From Mycobacterium sp. E3251 (lineage in GTDB: Bacteria > Actinomycetota > Actinomycetes > Mycobacteriales > Mycobacteriaceae), in the NCBI RefSeq assembly GCF_001666835.1, contig NZ_LZJF01000152.1, positions 1 through 35,126 on the forward strand: 35,126 nucleotides of DNA. Reading direction: 5' to 3'. Of the stretch, positions 17,434-26,413 are shown piece after piece (position 1 is the stretch's first letter; every line of letters begins with the position of its first letter). The notes under the pieces are model-generated. The model saw only the letters and a program-made list of their open reading frames with translations, searched no databases and had not been told where the DNA came from. The position numbers and the translations under genes are program-made.

Positions 17434-18117
17434 GTGGGCAAACGCCAGGAGACCCGGCAGCAGATCGAGTCGCGCATCATCCAGCTCGGTCGCCAGCAGC
17501 TGGTCGACCGCGGCGCGGCCGGGTTGTCGGTGCGTGCGATCGCCCGGGACCTCGGCATGGTGTCGTCGGCCGTCTACCGGTACGTGTCCAGCCGCGACGA
17601 GCTGCTGACCTTGCTGCTGGTCGATGCCTACTCGGACCTCGCCGACGCCGTCGATCGCGCCCGCGAGGCGGTCGGGGACCTCTGGAGCGACGATGTCATC
17701 GCGATTTCCCGGGCGACACGGGAGTGGGCCGTCGCGCACCCCGCCCGCTGGGCCCTGCTGTACGGCAGCCCCGTGCCCGGGTATCACGCACCGCCGGAGC
17801 GCACCGTGGCCGTGGGCACCCGGGTGGTGGCGGCGTTCTTCGACGCCGTGGCGTCGGGCATTGCCACCGGCGACATCAGGCTGACCGATACCGTTGCGCC
17901 CCAACCGATGTCGTCGGACTTCGAGCGGATTCGCCAGGAATTTGGCTTCCCCGGCGACGACCAGGTGGTCGCCAAGTGCTTCCTGCTCTGGGCGGGGGTG
18001 CTGGGTGCGATCAGCCTCGAGGTGTTCGGGCAATACGGCGCCGATACCCTGACCGATCCCGAGGCGGTGTTCGGCGCGCAGCTTCGGCTGCTGGTGGACG
18101 TGTTGAGCCAACATTGA
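17434..18117 (+). CDS. TetR family transcriptional regulator (Rv1816-like)
   Basis: A 227-residue TetR regulator. The N-terminal helix-turn-helix is clear: 'GLSVRAIARDLGMVSSAVYRYVSSRDELLTLLL', residues ~30-63. The ligand-binding C-terminal domain resembles the TetR C-terminal WHG/Rv1816-type domain, with 'HPARWALLYGSPVPGY' near residue 95. The ligand is unknown. Translation begins with GTG at 17434 (MGKRQETRQQ). A 15-bp palindrome upstream is the probable operator, shared with the divergent nitroreductase gene. The VOC-flavoprotein pair follows after 125 bases on the same strand and has its own -10-like site, so it may or may not belong to the regulon. Confidence 0.93.
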   Translation: MGKRQETRQQIESRIIQLGRQQLVDRGAAGLSVRAIARDLGMVSSAVYRYVSSRDELLTLLLVDAYSDLADAVDRAREAVGDLWSDDVIAISRATREWAVAHPARWALLYGSPVPGYHAPPERTVAVGTRVVAAFFDAVASGIATGDIRLTDTVAPQPMSSDFERIRQEFGFPGDDQVVAKCFLLWAGVLGAISLEVFGQYGADTLTDPEAVFGAQLRLLVDVLSQH

Positions 18118-18228
18118 CGGGCCGGCCGCCGCCCGGAATTAGAACATGTTCACCCAGCCTGCGGAACGCGGGAGCCGCTCGCCATGGCAAAGTTTTCGCG
18201 GCCCTTCCTGGCTCCCGAGCCACTCGAC

Positions 18229-18234
18229 TATCCT
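18229..18234 (+). promoter_or_regulatory. Candidate -10 element (TATCCT) for the VOC gene
   Basis: TATCCT ends nine bases before the ATG at 18243. With a usual 7-9-base distance to the transcription start, the mRNA would begin at or next to the start codon, giving a leaderless transcript. No ribosome site is seen upstream, which agrees. Confidence 0.4.
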
Positions 18235-18242
18235 GCGAGACG

Positions 18243-18746
18243 ATGACCCTTCCCGTTCAATCGCCAACGCAGATCGCGTGGGTTACCACCGACCTGGACG
18301 CCACCGAAACCGCCCTCACCGGCTTGTTAGGGGTGCGCAAATGGGTCCGCATACCCGACGTGCACTTTGCTCCGGAATCCTGCAGCTACCTCGGCAAGCC
18401 GGCCGATTTCGTCGCCAGCATCTCGCTGAGCTATCTCGGCGACATGCAGCTGGAACTGATCCAGCCCGTCCGCGGGGAGAACATCTATAGTGACTTTTTG
18501 CGCGAATCCGGGCCCGGTCTGCACCACATTTGCATGGAGGCCGAGAACCCCGGGCAGTTCGACGCGGCGTTGGCCGAGGCCGTGGAATTCGGCGCCGCGG
18601 TCGTGCAGCAAGGTGTGATGCCCGGCGGGATCCAGTTCGCCTATGTGTCAGCGCCGCAGGCGGCGGTGCCGTTTGTGGAGATCGCCTACATCGCGCGCGA
18701 GATGAGGGCGTTTTACGACTACATCAAACAGGAGCAGCGCCAATGA
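18243..18746 (+). CDS. VOC (glyoxalase-fold) family protein
   Basis: A 167-residue vicinal-oxygen-chelate protein resembling methylmalonyl-CoA epimerase/glyoxalase_4 domains. Later metal-ligand positions are present: E71 in 'MQLELIQP', H94/H95 in 'GLHHICME' and E146 in 'PFVEIAY'. The first ligand, normally a His in the first strand, appears to be W13 ('QIAWVTTDLDA'), so metal binding may be altered. The open frame continues far upstream, but ATG 18243 starts exactly at the domain and follows a -10-like TATCCT. Its stop overlaps the next start (ATGA), so it is coupled to the flavoprotein and probably acts on a related substrate, perhaps a CoA ester or steroid degradation product. That last point is inference. 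Confidence 0.85.
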   Translation: MTLPVQSPTQIAWVTTDLDATETALTGLLGVRKWVRIPDVHFAPESCSYLGKPADFVASISLSYLGDMQLELIQPVRGENIYSDFLRESGPGLHHICMEAENPGQFDAALAEAVEFGAAVVQQGVMPGGIQFAYVSAPQAAVPFVEIAYIAREMRAFYDYIKQEQRQ

Positions 18747-20215
18747 GCACGGAGATCCCGGCAACGGTCAGCGCGGACGACGTGACGTCGTGGTCGGATG
18801 ACGTCGACGTGGTGGTGGTCGGCTTCGGCATCGCGGGCGGCTGCGCCGCCGTCAGCGCGGCGGCCGCCGGGGCGAAGGTGCTGGTGCTGGAGCGTGCCGC
18901 GGCGGCGGGCGGCACGACGTCGCTTGCCGGGGGGCACTTCTATTTGGGTGGGGGAACGGCGGTTCAGCAGGCCACGGGCCACGCCGACTCGCCCGAGGAG
19001 ATGTACAAATACCTGGTCGCCGTGTCCCGGCAACCGGATCACGACAAGATCCGGGCCTACTGCGAGGGCAGCGTCGAGCATTTCAACTGGCTGGAAGACT
19101 TGGGTTTTCAATTCGAGCGCAGCTACTTTCCGGGCAAGGCCGTCATTCAGCCCAACACCGAGGGCCTGATGTTCACCGGCAACGAGAAGGTGTGGCCGTT
19201 CCTGGAGCAGGCGGTGCCGGCGCCGCGGGGCCACAAGGTGCCCGTGCCCGGCGACACCGGGGGCGCCAGCATGGTGATCGATCTGCTGCTGAAGCGCGCC
19301 GCGAACCTGGGCGTCCAGATCCGGTACGAGACGGGCGCCACCGAACTCATCGTGGACGGTTCGGGCGCGGTGTGCGGTGTCATGTGGAAGCAGTTCTCCG
19401 AAACCGGTGCGATCAAAGCAAAGTCGGTGATCGTCGCTGCCGGCGGATTCGTGATGAACCCGGAGATGGTTGCCAAGTACACCCCCAAGCTGGCCGAGAA
19501 ACCGTTCGTGCTGGGCAACACGTACGACGACGGGCTGGGCATCCGGATGGGCGTATCGGCCGGCGGCGCAACCGAGCACATGGATCAGATCTTCATCACG
19601 GCTCCGCCGTACCCGCCGTCGATCCTGTTGACGGGCATCATCGTGAACAAGCTGGGACAGCGCTTCGTCGCCGAGGATTCCTACCATTCCAGGACTTCCG
19701 GGTTCATCATGGACCAGCCGGACAGCGCGGCGTTCCTCATCGTCGACGAGGCGCACCTGGAGCACCCCAAGATGCCGCTGGTGCCGCTGATCGACGGATG
19801 GGAAACCGTCCCGGAAATGGAAGCCGCGCTTGGCATTCCGGAGGGCAACCTGGTCGCGACGCTGGACCGTTACAACGCCAACGCCGCCCGCGGCGAGGAC
19901 CCGGACTTTCACAAGCAGCCCGAATTCCTTGCGGCACAAGATCACGGCCCCTGGGGCGCGTTCGACATGTCCTTGGGTAAGGCGATGTACGCCGGCTTCA
20001 CCATCGGCGGGCTCGTCACGTCCGTGGACGGCGAGGTGCTGCGCGAGGACGGCACCGTCGTGCCGGGCCTGTATGCGGCCGGGGCGTGCGCGTCCAACAT
20101 CGCCCAGGACGGCAAGGGCTACGCCAGCGGCACACAGCTGGGGGAGGGCTCGTTCTTCGGCCGCCGCGCCGGAGCGCACGCGGCCGGGCGGGCCGGGGGC
20201 GCGCAGGCGCGCTAA
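18743..20215 (+). CDS. FAD-dependent dehydrogenase, fumarate reductase/KstD-like (Rv1817-like)
   Basis: A 490-residue flavoprotein of the succinate dehydrogenase/fumarate reductase/3-ketosteroid dehydrogenase superfamily. The FAD motif GxGxxG is at 27-32 ('VVGFGIAGG') with the ribose-binding E50, followed by 'GGTTSLAGGHFYLGGG'. The C-terminal FAD site is 'GLYAAGACASNIAQDGKGYASGTQLGEG'-like, spanning ~442-470. It probably catalyses an alpha,beta-dehydrogenation or its reverse on a steroid- or lipid-like substrate; the exact substrate is unknown. It overlaps the VOC gene by ATGA. The last 50 bases of the gene and its stop are repeated in tandem downstream (56-bp unit), though only the first copy is read in frame. 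Confidence 0.9.
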   Translation: MSTEIPATVSADDVTSWSDDVDVVVVGFGIAGGCAAVSAAAAGAKVLVLERAAAAGGTTSLAGGHFYLGGGTAVQQATGHADSPEEMYKYLVAVSRQPDHDKIRAYCEGSVEHFNWLEDLGFQFERSYFPGKAVIQPNTEGLMFTGNEKVWPFLEQAVPAPRGHKVPVPGDTGGASMVIDLLLKRAANLGVQIRYETGATELIVDGSGAVCGVMWKQFSETGAIKAKSVIVAAGGFVMNPEMVAKYTPKLAEKPFVLGNTYDDGLGIRMGVSAGGATEHMDQIFITAPPYPPSILLTGIIVNKLGQRFVAEDSYHSRTSGFIMDQPDSAAFLIVDEAHLEHPKMPLVPLIDGWETVPEMEAALGIPEGNLVATLDRYNANAARGEDPDFHKQPEFLAAQDHGPWGAFDMSLGKAMYAGFTIGGLVTSVDGEVLREDGTVVPGLYAAGACASNIAQDGKGYASGTQLGEGSFFGRRAGAHAAGRAGGAQAR

Positions 20216-20277
20216 GACCCAGCGCCGGAGCGCACGCGGCCGGGCGGGCCGGGGGCGCGCAGGCGCGCTAAGACCCA
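20166..20277. repeat. 56-bp perfect tandem duplication
   Basis: Bases 20166-20221 are repeated exactly at 20222-20277, and the first four bases (GCGC) recur at 20278. The unit covers the final 16 codons of the flavoprotein gene, its TAA stop and a few bases after it. It includes GCGCGC-AG-GCGCGC, which can fold. The second copy lies in the gap before the convergent bacA gene. The length is not a multiple of three, but the stop in the first copy protects the reading frame. It is likely a slippage or unequal-crossover product, or an assembly artefact. Confidence 0.93.
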
Positions 20278-20294
20278 GCGCGGCCCGGACGGCG

Positions 20295-22220
20295 CTAGAC
20301 GCGCGCCGGTTCCTTCTTTTCCTCCACGGGTCCCAGCCGCCATGGCCCGCCGCCGAGCAATTGCAGCTCCTGTTCGTGGTGCTGCTCGACGGTGGGCCGA
20401 TGACTGACGCTGACCACCACACAGTCCGGCAGCTCGGTCCGCACCAGCTGGTAGAGCGCGAATTCCAGGCCCTCGTCCAGCGCGGAGGTGGCCTCGTCCA
20501 GGAAGACCGCCTTGGGTTTGGTGAGCAGGATCCGCGCGAAGGCGACCCGTTGCTGCTCGCCCGGGGACAGCACCTTGGCCCAATCCCGTTCTTCGTCGAG
20601 CCGGTCCAGCAGCGGCGCCAGTGCGACTTTGGTGAGCACCTCGCGCAGCTCGGCATCGGAGACCTCGTCCGGCGAGTTCGGGTAGCACACCACGGTGCGC
20701 AGGCTACCCAGCGGCACGTACGGCAACTGCGACAGGAACATGGTCGCGTTGTCGCCCTGCGGACGGCAGAGGGTGCCGGACGCGTACGGCCACAACTCGG
20801 CGAGGCTGCGCAGCAGCGTGGTCTTGCCGGCACCCGAACGCCCGGTGATCACCAGCGAATCGCCTTCGGCGAGTTGAACATCGAGCGGGTCGATCAGCCG
20901 ATCGCCGGCCGGAGTGCGCACCTCGATGTCGCGAAGCTCGACTGGCGCCTCTTCGCTCGGCTTGACCAGGATGGTCGGCAGCGCGCGGCCCTTGTCGTTG
21001 GCGTCGACCAGCCCGTGCAACCGGATGATCGACGCCCGGAAGGCCGCGAACGCGTCGTAGTTGTTGCGGAAGAACGACAGCGAATCCTGAATGTTGCCGA
21101 AGGCCGTCGCGCTTTGCCCGACGTCACCGAAGTCGATCCGGCCGGCGAACAGGCGCGGCGCCTGAATCACCCACGGCAGCGGGACGATTGCCTGCGACAC
21201 CGACCAGTTCCAGCCGTTGAAGATGATGGTCCGGCGGACGAACTTGCGGTAGTTGTCGATGATCGGGGTGAAGCGCCGCCACAGTTGCGCCCGCTCCACA
21301 CGCTCGCCGCGGTAGAAGCCCACGGCCTCCGCGGCATCGCGCAATCGGACCAGGGCATACCGGAACGCGGCGTTCAGCTTCTCGTTGTTGAAGCTGAGCC
21401 AGATCAGCGGATGGCCGAGCCAGATCGCCACCAGCGTGGCGACCAGCACGTAGATCAGGACGGTCCAGAACATGGCGCGCGGGAAGTCGACGCCCAACAC
21501 GGTCAGGTTGCCGGACAGGTTCCACAGGATCGCGGCGAAGGAGATCACCGAGGCCACCGCGTTCACGGCGCCGAACAGCAAGGTGCTGCCGGTCCCGTTC
21601 GAGGGGATGTTGGGGGTGCCACCGGCATTCGCGGTGAAGATGTCGATGTCCTGCTGGATGCGCTGGTCGGGGTTGTCGATGGTGTGGTCGATGAACAGAT
21701 CCCGGTAGTAGGCCCGGCCGGCGAGCCAGTCGTCGGTGAGATTGGCCGTCAGCCACATGCGCCAGGCGATGATGAACCGCTGCGTCAGGTAGATGTCCAC
21801 CATGAACCGGATGACGTACAAGACCGCCAGCACGCTGAAGATCGCGATCGACATCCAAAAGCCGTGTATCCCGGACTGTTTGACGTTTTCGTCGTCGGCC
21901 GCGAGGCCCTGCACCGCCTTTTGTACCGCGGTGTAGAGGTCGTTGCCCTGGTAGCTGAGCAGCACCATCAGCCGCACGGACAGGAGTACGGACAGCAACA
22001 GCACGCCCAGCATCGCCCACACCCGCACGCTGTGCGCACCCACGAAGTAGCCGCGCGTGATCCGCCAGAACTGCTGGCCCCACGGCGTGAGATACCTGAA
22101 GGCGACCAGCACGATGAACAACACCACCGCGCTGATGACCCACGCGATGGCTACCCACCGCAGGGAATCCACGGCGGCCGTCGACCAGTCGATCGACGGC
22201 TTGAACGGCTTCGGGCCCAT
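20295..22220 (-). CDS. bacA: BacA/SbmA-type ABC transporter (Rv1819c-like)
   Basis: A 641-residue fused membrane-ATPase ABC transporter, orthologous to Rv1819c BacA, which imports hydrophilic compounds such as vitamin B12 and antimicrobial peptides like bleomycin and is linked to chronic infection. Hydrophobic segments fill residues ~22-375, with the SbmA_BacA-family motif '[12 protein letters not shown]' at 182-193. The ATPase domain has Walker A 'GRSGAGKTT' at 460-468 (K466), signature 'LSPGE' at 551-555, and Walker B '[13 protein letters not shown]' with D575 and E576. The ribosome site GAGGAGATAG upstream of the ATG supports the start at 22220. It is convergent with the flavoprotein gene and divergent from ilvG. 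Confidence 0.95.
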   Translation of the reverse strand: MGPKPFKPSIDWSTAAVDSLRWVAIAWVISAVVLFIVLVAFRYLTPWGQQFWRITRGYFVGAHSVRVWAMLGVLLLSVLLSVRLMVLLSYQGNDLYTAVQKAVQGLAADDENVKQSGIHGFWMSIAIFSVLAVLYVIRFMVDIYLTQRFIIAWRMWLTANLTDDWLAGRAYYRDLFIDHTIDNPDQRIQQDIDIFTANAGGTPNIPSNGTGSTLLFGAVNAVASVISFAAILWNLSGNLTVLGVDFPRAMFWTVLIYVLVATLVAIWLGHPLIWLSFNNEKLNAAFRYALVRLRDAAEAVGFYRGERVERAQLWRRFTPIIDNYRKFVRRTIIFNGWNWSVSQAIVPLPWVIQAPRLFAGRIDFGDVGQSATAFGNIQDSLSFFRNNYDAFAAFRASIIRLHGLVDANDKGRALPTILVKPSEEAPVELRDIEVRTPAGDRLIDPLDVQLAEGDSLVITGRSGAGKTTLLRSLAELWPYASGTLCRPQGDNATMFLSQLPYVPLGSLRTVVCYPNSPDEVSDAELREVLTKVALAPLLDRLDEERDWAKVLSPGEQQRVAFARILLTKPKAVFLDEATSALDEGLEFALYQLVRTELPDCVVVSVSHRPTVEQHHEQELQLLGGGPWRLGPVEEKKEPARV

Positions 22221-22301
22221 GGTCGCTATCTCCTCGGGGTCGAGCTGATGGACTCTGCTGGAACTTCAAATCCTCCGGCGAAGGTACCCGAAGGATCTGG
22301 A

Positions 22302-22307
22302 TAGGCT
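22302..22307 (+). promoter_or_regulatory. Candidate -10 element (TAGGCT) for a leaderless ilvG transcript
   Basis: TAGGCT ends seven bases before the ATG at 22314. The predicted transcription start falls on the start codon, and there is no ribosome site upstream, so ilvG may be leaderless. The divergent bacA start lies 93 bases away. Confidence 0.5.
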
Positions 22308-22313
22308 GCGGTT

Positions 22314-23957
22314 ATGAGCACCGACGCCATCTCCACACAAACATTGCACGCCGGCCGGCTCATCGCGCGGCGCCTGCGCGCCAGCGGTGTCGACACCGTC
22401 TTCACGTTGTCGGGTGGCCACCTGTTTTCCGTTTACGACGGCTGCCGCGAGGAAGGGATTCGGCTGATCGATACCCGCCACGAGCAGACCGCGACCTTCG
22501 CCGCCGAAGGGTGGTCGAAAGTGACGAGGGTGCCCGGCATCGCCGCGCTCACCGCGGGACCGGGGGTCACCAACGGCATGAGCGCGATGGCGGCGGCTCA
22601 GCAGAACCAGTCACCCCTGGTCGTTTTGGGCGGCCGGGCGCCGGCGCAGCGCTGGGGAATGGGTTCGCTGCAGGAGGTCGATCACGTGCCGTTCGTGGCG
22701 CCGCTGGCCCGCTTCGCCGCCACGGCGCAGTCGGCCGGGGACGCCGGCCGTCTCGTCGACGAGGCGTTGCTGGCGGCGGTCGGCGCCCCGTCGGGCGTCG
22801 GCTTCGTCGACTTCCCCATGGACCACGTGTTTTCCATGTCCGGGGATGACGGCCGTCCCGGCGCGCTCACCCACCTGCCACCGGGGCCCGCCCCCGACGG
22901 CGACGCGCTGGGCCGCGCCGCCGGCCTGCTGTCCGCGGCACAGCGGCCGGTGATCATGGCGGGCACCAACGTCTGGTGGGGGCACGGGGAGGCGGCGCTG
23001 CTGCGCCTCGCCGAGGAACTGCAGATCCCCGTGCTGATGAACGGCATGGCCCGCGGCGCGGTGCCCGCGGACCACCCGTTGGCCTTCTCCCGGGCGCGTG
23101 GAAAAGCGTTGGGGGAAGCCGACGTTGCGCTGATCGTCGGTGTCCCCATGGACTTCCGGCTCGGCTTCGGTGCGGTGTTCGGGCCCCAGACCCAGCTCAT
23201 CGTGGTGGACCGGGCCGAACCCGAGCGCAGCCATCCCCGCCCGGTTGAGGCCGAGCTCTACGGGGACCTGCTGACAACCCTCGCGGCGCTGGCCGCCGGT
23301 GGCGGGACCGACCACCGAGCGTGGATCGAGGACCTGCGGGCGGCCGAAACCGCGGCGCGCGACAAGGAGAAGACCGAACTCGCCGACGACCGCGTCCCGT
23401 TGCATCCCATGCGGGTGTATGCGGAGCTGGCGCCGATGCTGGACCGCGACGCGATCGTCGTCATCGACGCCGGTGACTTCGGGTCCTACGCCGGGCGGGT
23501 GATCGACAGCTATCAACCGGGCTGCTGGCTGGACAGCGGCCCCTTCGGCTGCCTCGGCTCGGGCCCCGGTTACGCCCTGGCCGCCAAGCTCGCCCGGCCG
23601 GACCGTCAGGTCGTCCTCCTGCAGGGCGACGGCGCCTTCGGCTTCAGCGGCATGGAATGGGACACGCTGGTTCGGCACAACGTGCCCGTCGTCTCGGTGA
23701 TCGGCAACAACGGAATCTGGGGACTGGAAAAGCACCCCATGGAGGCGTTGTACGGCTATTCGGTGGTGGCCGAACTGCGTCCGGGCACCCGCTACGACGA
23801 GGTGGTGCGCGCCCTGGGCGGCCACGGCGAGCTGGTCTCCGCGCCGGCCGAGCTGCGGCCCGCGCTGGAACGCGCCTTCGCCAGCGGCCTGCCCGCCGTC
23901 GTCAACGTACTCACCGACCCCAACGTCGCCTACCCGCGCCGCTCGAACCTGGCCTGA
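22314..23957 (+). CDS. ilvG: Thiamine diphosphate-dependent acetolactate synthase-like enzyme
   Basis: A 547-residue ThDP enzyme of the acetohydroxyacid synthase family, the same length as M. tuberculosis IlvG. The N-terminal Pyr domain holds the catalytic glutamate E57 ('[14 protein letters not shown]'). The central domain resembles the family's FAD or ADP-binding region. The C-terminal PP domain has the ThDP/Mg2+ motif from 'GDG' (438-440) to 'NN' (465-466). Family members condense pyruvate into acetolactate for branched-chain amino acids, but IlvG is a catalytic-subunit paralogue with no regulatory subunit gene here; a related lyase activity is possible. A -10-like site seven bases upstream suggests leaderless translation. 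Confidence 0.92.
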   Translation: MSTDAISTQTLHAGRLIARRLRASGVDTVFTLSGGHLFSVYDGCREEGIRLIDTRHEQTATFAAEGWSKVTRVPGIAALTAGPGVTNGMSAMAAAQQNQSPLVVLGGRAPAQRWGMGSLQEVDHVPFVAPLARFAATAQSAGDAGRLVDEALLAAVGAPSGVGFVDFPMDHVFSMSGDDGRPGALTHLPPGPAPDGDALGRAAGLLSAAQRPVIMAGTNVWWGHGEAALLRLAEELQIPVLMNGMARGAVPADHPLAFSRARGKALGEADVALIVGVPMDFRLGFGAVFGPQTQLIVVDRAEPERSHPRPVEAELYGDLLTTLAALAAGGGTDHRAWIEDLRAAETAARDKEKTELADDRVPLHPMRVYAELAPMLDRDAIVVIDAGDFGSYAGRVIDSYQPGCWLDSGPFGCLGSGPGYALAAKLARPDRQVVLLQGDGAFGFSGMEWDTLVRHNVPVVSVIGNNGIWGLEKHPMEALYGYSVVAELRPGTRYDEVVRALGGHGELVSAPAELRPALERAFASGLPAVVNVLTDPNVAYPRRSNLA

Positions 23958-23979
23958 GCTCACGCGGCGGCCCACCGCG

Positions 23980-23985
23980 TACCGT
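23980..23985 (+). promoter_or_regulatory. Candidate -10 element (TACCGT) for a leaderless secA2 transcript
   Basis: TACCGT ends seven bases before the GTG at 23992, which would place the transcription start on the start codon. No ribosome site precedes the GTG. The gap to ilvG is only 34 bases, so secA2 may also be reached by read-through. Confidence 0.45.
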
Positions 23986-23991
23986 TGACCT

Positions 23992-26316
23992 GTGCCAAAG
24001 ACGACCCGCGCGCAACCCGGCGGCCTGAGCAGCCGATTTTGGCGACTGCTCGGCGCCAGCACGGAAAAGAACCGCAACCGCTCCCTTTCCCAGGTCACCG
24101 ACTCCTCCGAGTACGACGAGGAGGCCGCCGGCCTCACCGACGAGCAGCTCCGCAAGGCCGCCGGTCTGCTGAAACTGGACGATCTCGCGGAGTCCGAGGA
24201 CATCCCGCAGTTCCTCGCGATCGCCAGGGAGGCCGCCGAACGGGCGACCACGCTCCGCCCGTTCGACGTGCAGCTGCTCGGTGCGCTGCGCATGCTCGCC
24301 GGCGACGTCATCGAAATGGCCACGGGTGAAGGCAAAACGCTCTCCGGAGCGATCGCGGCGGCGGGTTACGCCCTGGCCGGGCGGCACGTGCACGTGGTGA
24401 CCATCAACGACTACCTGGCCCGCCGTGACGCCGAGTGGATGGGCCCGCTGATCGAGGCGATGGGGCTGACGGTCGGCTGGATCACCGCCGAGTCGACCAG
24501 CGAGGAGCGCCGCGCCGCCTATGGCTGCGACGTCACCTATGCCTCGGTCAACGAGATCGGTTTCGACGTGCTGCGCGACCAGCTCGTCGTCGACGTCGAC
24601 GACCTGGTGTCGCCCAACCCCGACGTGGCCCTGATCGACGAGGCCGACTCGGTGCTCGTCGACGAGGCGTTGGTGCCGCTGGTGCTGGCGGGCACCACGC
24701 ACCGGGAGACGCCGCGGCTGGAGATCATCAAGCTGGTCGGCCAGCTGAAGCCGGACACCGACTTCGAGACCGACTCCGACAGCCGAAACGTCCATCTGAC
24801 CGACGTCGGGGCCCGCAAGGTCGAGAAGGCGCTCGGCGGCATCGACCTCTATTCCGAAGAGCACGTCGGCACGACCCTGACCGAGGTCAACGTCGCCCTG
24901 CACGCGCACGTGCTGTTGCAGCGCGACGTGCACTACATCGTCCGGGACGACGCGGTGCACCTGATCAACGCCGCCCGCGGCCGCATCGCGCAACTGCAGC
25001 GCTGGCCGGACGGCCTGCAGGCCGCCGTCGAGGCGAAGGAGGGCATCGAGACCACCGAGACCGGTGAAGTGCTCGACACGATCACGGTGCAGGCACTGAT
25101 CAACCGCTACGAAACCGTGTGCGGCATGACCGGCACCGCGCTGGCCGCCGGTGAGCAGCTGCGCCAGTTCTACAAGCTCGGCGTGTCCCCAATTCCGCCG
25201 AACGAGCCCAACATTCGCGAGGACGAGTCCGACCGCGTCTACATCACCGCCGCCGCCAAGAACGACGGAATCGTCGCGCACATCGCCGAGGTGCATGAGA
25301 CCGGGCAACCGGTGCTGGTCGGCACGCGGGACGTGGCCGAATCCGAGGAGCTGCACGAGCGGCTGCTGCGCCGCGGCGTACCCGCGGTGGTGCTGAACGC
25401 GAAGAACGACGCCGAGGAAGCCGAGGTGATCGCCGAGGCCGGCAAGTATGGGGCGGTCACGGTGTCGACGCAAATGGCGGGGCGCGGCACCGACATTCGG
25501 CTCGGCGGCTCCGACGAAGCCGACCATGACAGGGTCGCCGAACTCGGCGGGCTGCACGTGGTCGGCACCGGACGGCATCACACCGAGCGGCTGGACAACC
25601 AGTTGCGCGGGCGGGCCGGACGCCAGGGCGACCCCGGCTCGTCCGTGTTCTTCTCGAGTTGGGAAGACGATGTCGTGGCGGCCAACCTCGACCACAACAA
25701 GCTGCCGATGGAAACCGACGAGGACGGCCGGATCGTCAGCCCGAAGGCGGCCGGGCTGCTCGACCACGCCCAGCGCGTCGCCGAGGGCCGGATGCTCGAC
25801 GTGCACGCCAATACCTGGCGCTACAACCAGCTGATCGCCCAGCAGCGCGCCATCATCGTCGATCGCCGAAACACGTTGCTGCGCACCGCAAGTGCTCGCG
25901 AGGAGCTCGCCGAGCTGGCACCCAAGCGGTACAAGGAGCTGTCGAAGGACATTCCCGAGGATCGCCTGGAGAAGATCTGCCGGCAGATCATGCTCTACCA
26001 CCTCGACCGCGGCTGGGCCGATCACCTGGCGTACCTCGCCGACATCCGGGAAAGCATCCACCTGCGCGCGCTGGGCCGGCAGAACCCGCTGGACGAATTC
26101 CACCGGCTGGCCGTCGACGCGTTCGCGTCGCTGGCCGCGGATGCGATCGAGGCCGCGCAGCAGACGTTCGAGACGGCGAACGTCCTCGAGGAGGAACAGG
26201 GCCTGGATCTGTCCAAGCTGGCCCGGCCCACCTCGACGTGGACCTACATGGTCAACGACAACCCGCTGTCCGACGACACGCTGTCCACGCTGAGCCTGCC
26301 CGGCGTCTTCCGCTAG
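23992..26316 (+). CDS. secA2: SecA2, accessory preprotein translocase ATPase
   Basis: A 774-residue SecA2 motor, shorter than SecA1, that helps export a subset of proteins through the SecYEG channel in mycobacteria. Walker A is 'MATGEGKT' at 109-116 (K115), and the DEAD box is D216-D219 in '[13 protein letters not shown]'. The preprotein-binding insert follows, and the second helicase domain shows '[14 protein letters not shown]' and '[18 protein letters not shown]'. There is no C-terminal zinc-binding tail, as is usual for SecA2; the protein ends SLPGVFR. Translation starts with GTG, probably leaderless. Two hairpins lie between its stop and pgsA2. Confidence 0.96.
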   Translation: MPKTTRAQPGGLSSRFWRLLGASTEKNRNRSLSQVTDSSEYDEEAAGLTDEQLRKAAGLLKLDDLAESEDIPQFLAIAREAAERATTLRPFDVQLLGALRMLAGDVIEMATGEGKTLSGAIAAAGYALAGRHVHVVTINDYLARRDAEWMGPLIEAMGLTVGWITAESTSEERRAAYGCDVTYASVNEIGFDVLRDQLVVDVDDLVSPNPDVALIDEADSVLVDEALVPLVLAGTTHRETPRLEIIKLVGQLKPDTDFETDSDSRNVHLTDVGARKVEKALGGIDLYSEEHVGTTLTEVNVALHAHVLLQRDVHYIVRDDAVHLINAARGRIAQLQRWPDGLQAAVEAKEGIETTETGEVLDTITVQALINRYETVCGMTGTALAAGEQLRQFYKLGVSPIPPNEPNIREDESDRVYITAAAKNDGIVAHIAEVHETGQPVLVGTRDVAESEELHERLLRRGVPAVVLNAKNDAEEAEVIAEAGKYGAVTVSTQMAGRGTDIRLGGSDEADHDRVAELGGLHVVGTGRHHTERLDNQLRGRAGRQGDPGSSVFFSSWEDDVVAANLDHNKLPMETDEDGRIVSPKAAGLLDHAQRVAEGRMLDVHANTWRYNQLIAQQRAIIVDRRNTLLRTASAREELAELAPKRYKELSKDIPEDRLEKICRQIMLYHLDRGWADHLAYLADIRESIHLRALGRQNPLDEFHRLAVDAFASLAADAIEAAQQTFETANVLEEEQGLDLSKLARPTSTWTYMVNDNPLSDDTLSTLSLPGVFR

Positions 26317-26338
26317 GCCGTCGACGGCGGGCGCCGGC

Positions 26339-26356
26339 TGTGCGTCCAGCCGCACA
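26339..26356 (+). terminator. First hairpin after secA2
   Basis: The stem TGTGCG/CGCACA (6 bp) closes the loop TCCAGC. The same loop and inner stem recur in a second hairpin 26 bases later, so the two look like copies of one element. The terminator role is inferred from position after a gene end; there is no U-tract. Confidence 0.45.
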
Positions 26357-26364
26357 CTGGGGAC

Positions 26365-26390
26365 CGAGTGTGCGTCCAGCCGCGCACTCG
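26365..26390 (+). terminator. Second, longer hairpin after secA2
   Basis: Arms CGAGTGTGCG (26365-26374) and CGCGCACTCG (26381-26390) pair over the loop TCCAGC, with one G-U pair. It shares the loop and inner stem with the hairpin just upstream. It is likely a transcription end or attenuator between secA2 and pgsA2, since a -10-like site for pgsA2 follows at 26400. Confidence 0.6.
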
Positions 26391-26399
26391 GCGTTCGAC

Positions 26400-26405
26400 T
26401 AAGGT
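26400..26405 (+). promoter_or_regulatory. Candidate -10 element (TAAGGT) for pgsA2
   Basis: TAAGGT ends nine bases before the ATG at 26414, directly after the double hairpin. This fits a separate, nearly leaderless transcript for pgsA2 and the genes after it. Confidence 0.4.
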
Positions 26406-26413
26406 CACGGCTT

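Noticed and set aside
20166..20277. CRISPR or attachment-site repeat
   Set aside because: The copies are directly adjacent with no spacers, and there are only two, overlapping a coding end. It is a plain tandem duplication.
19830..22304. 824-codon frame on the + strand
   Set aside because: It runs antisense through the whole bacA gene, which has all ABC ATPase motifs on the other strand.
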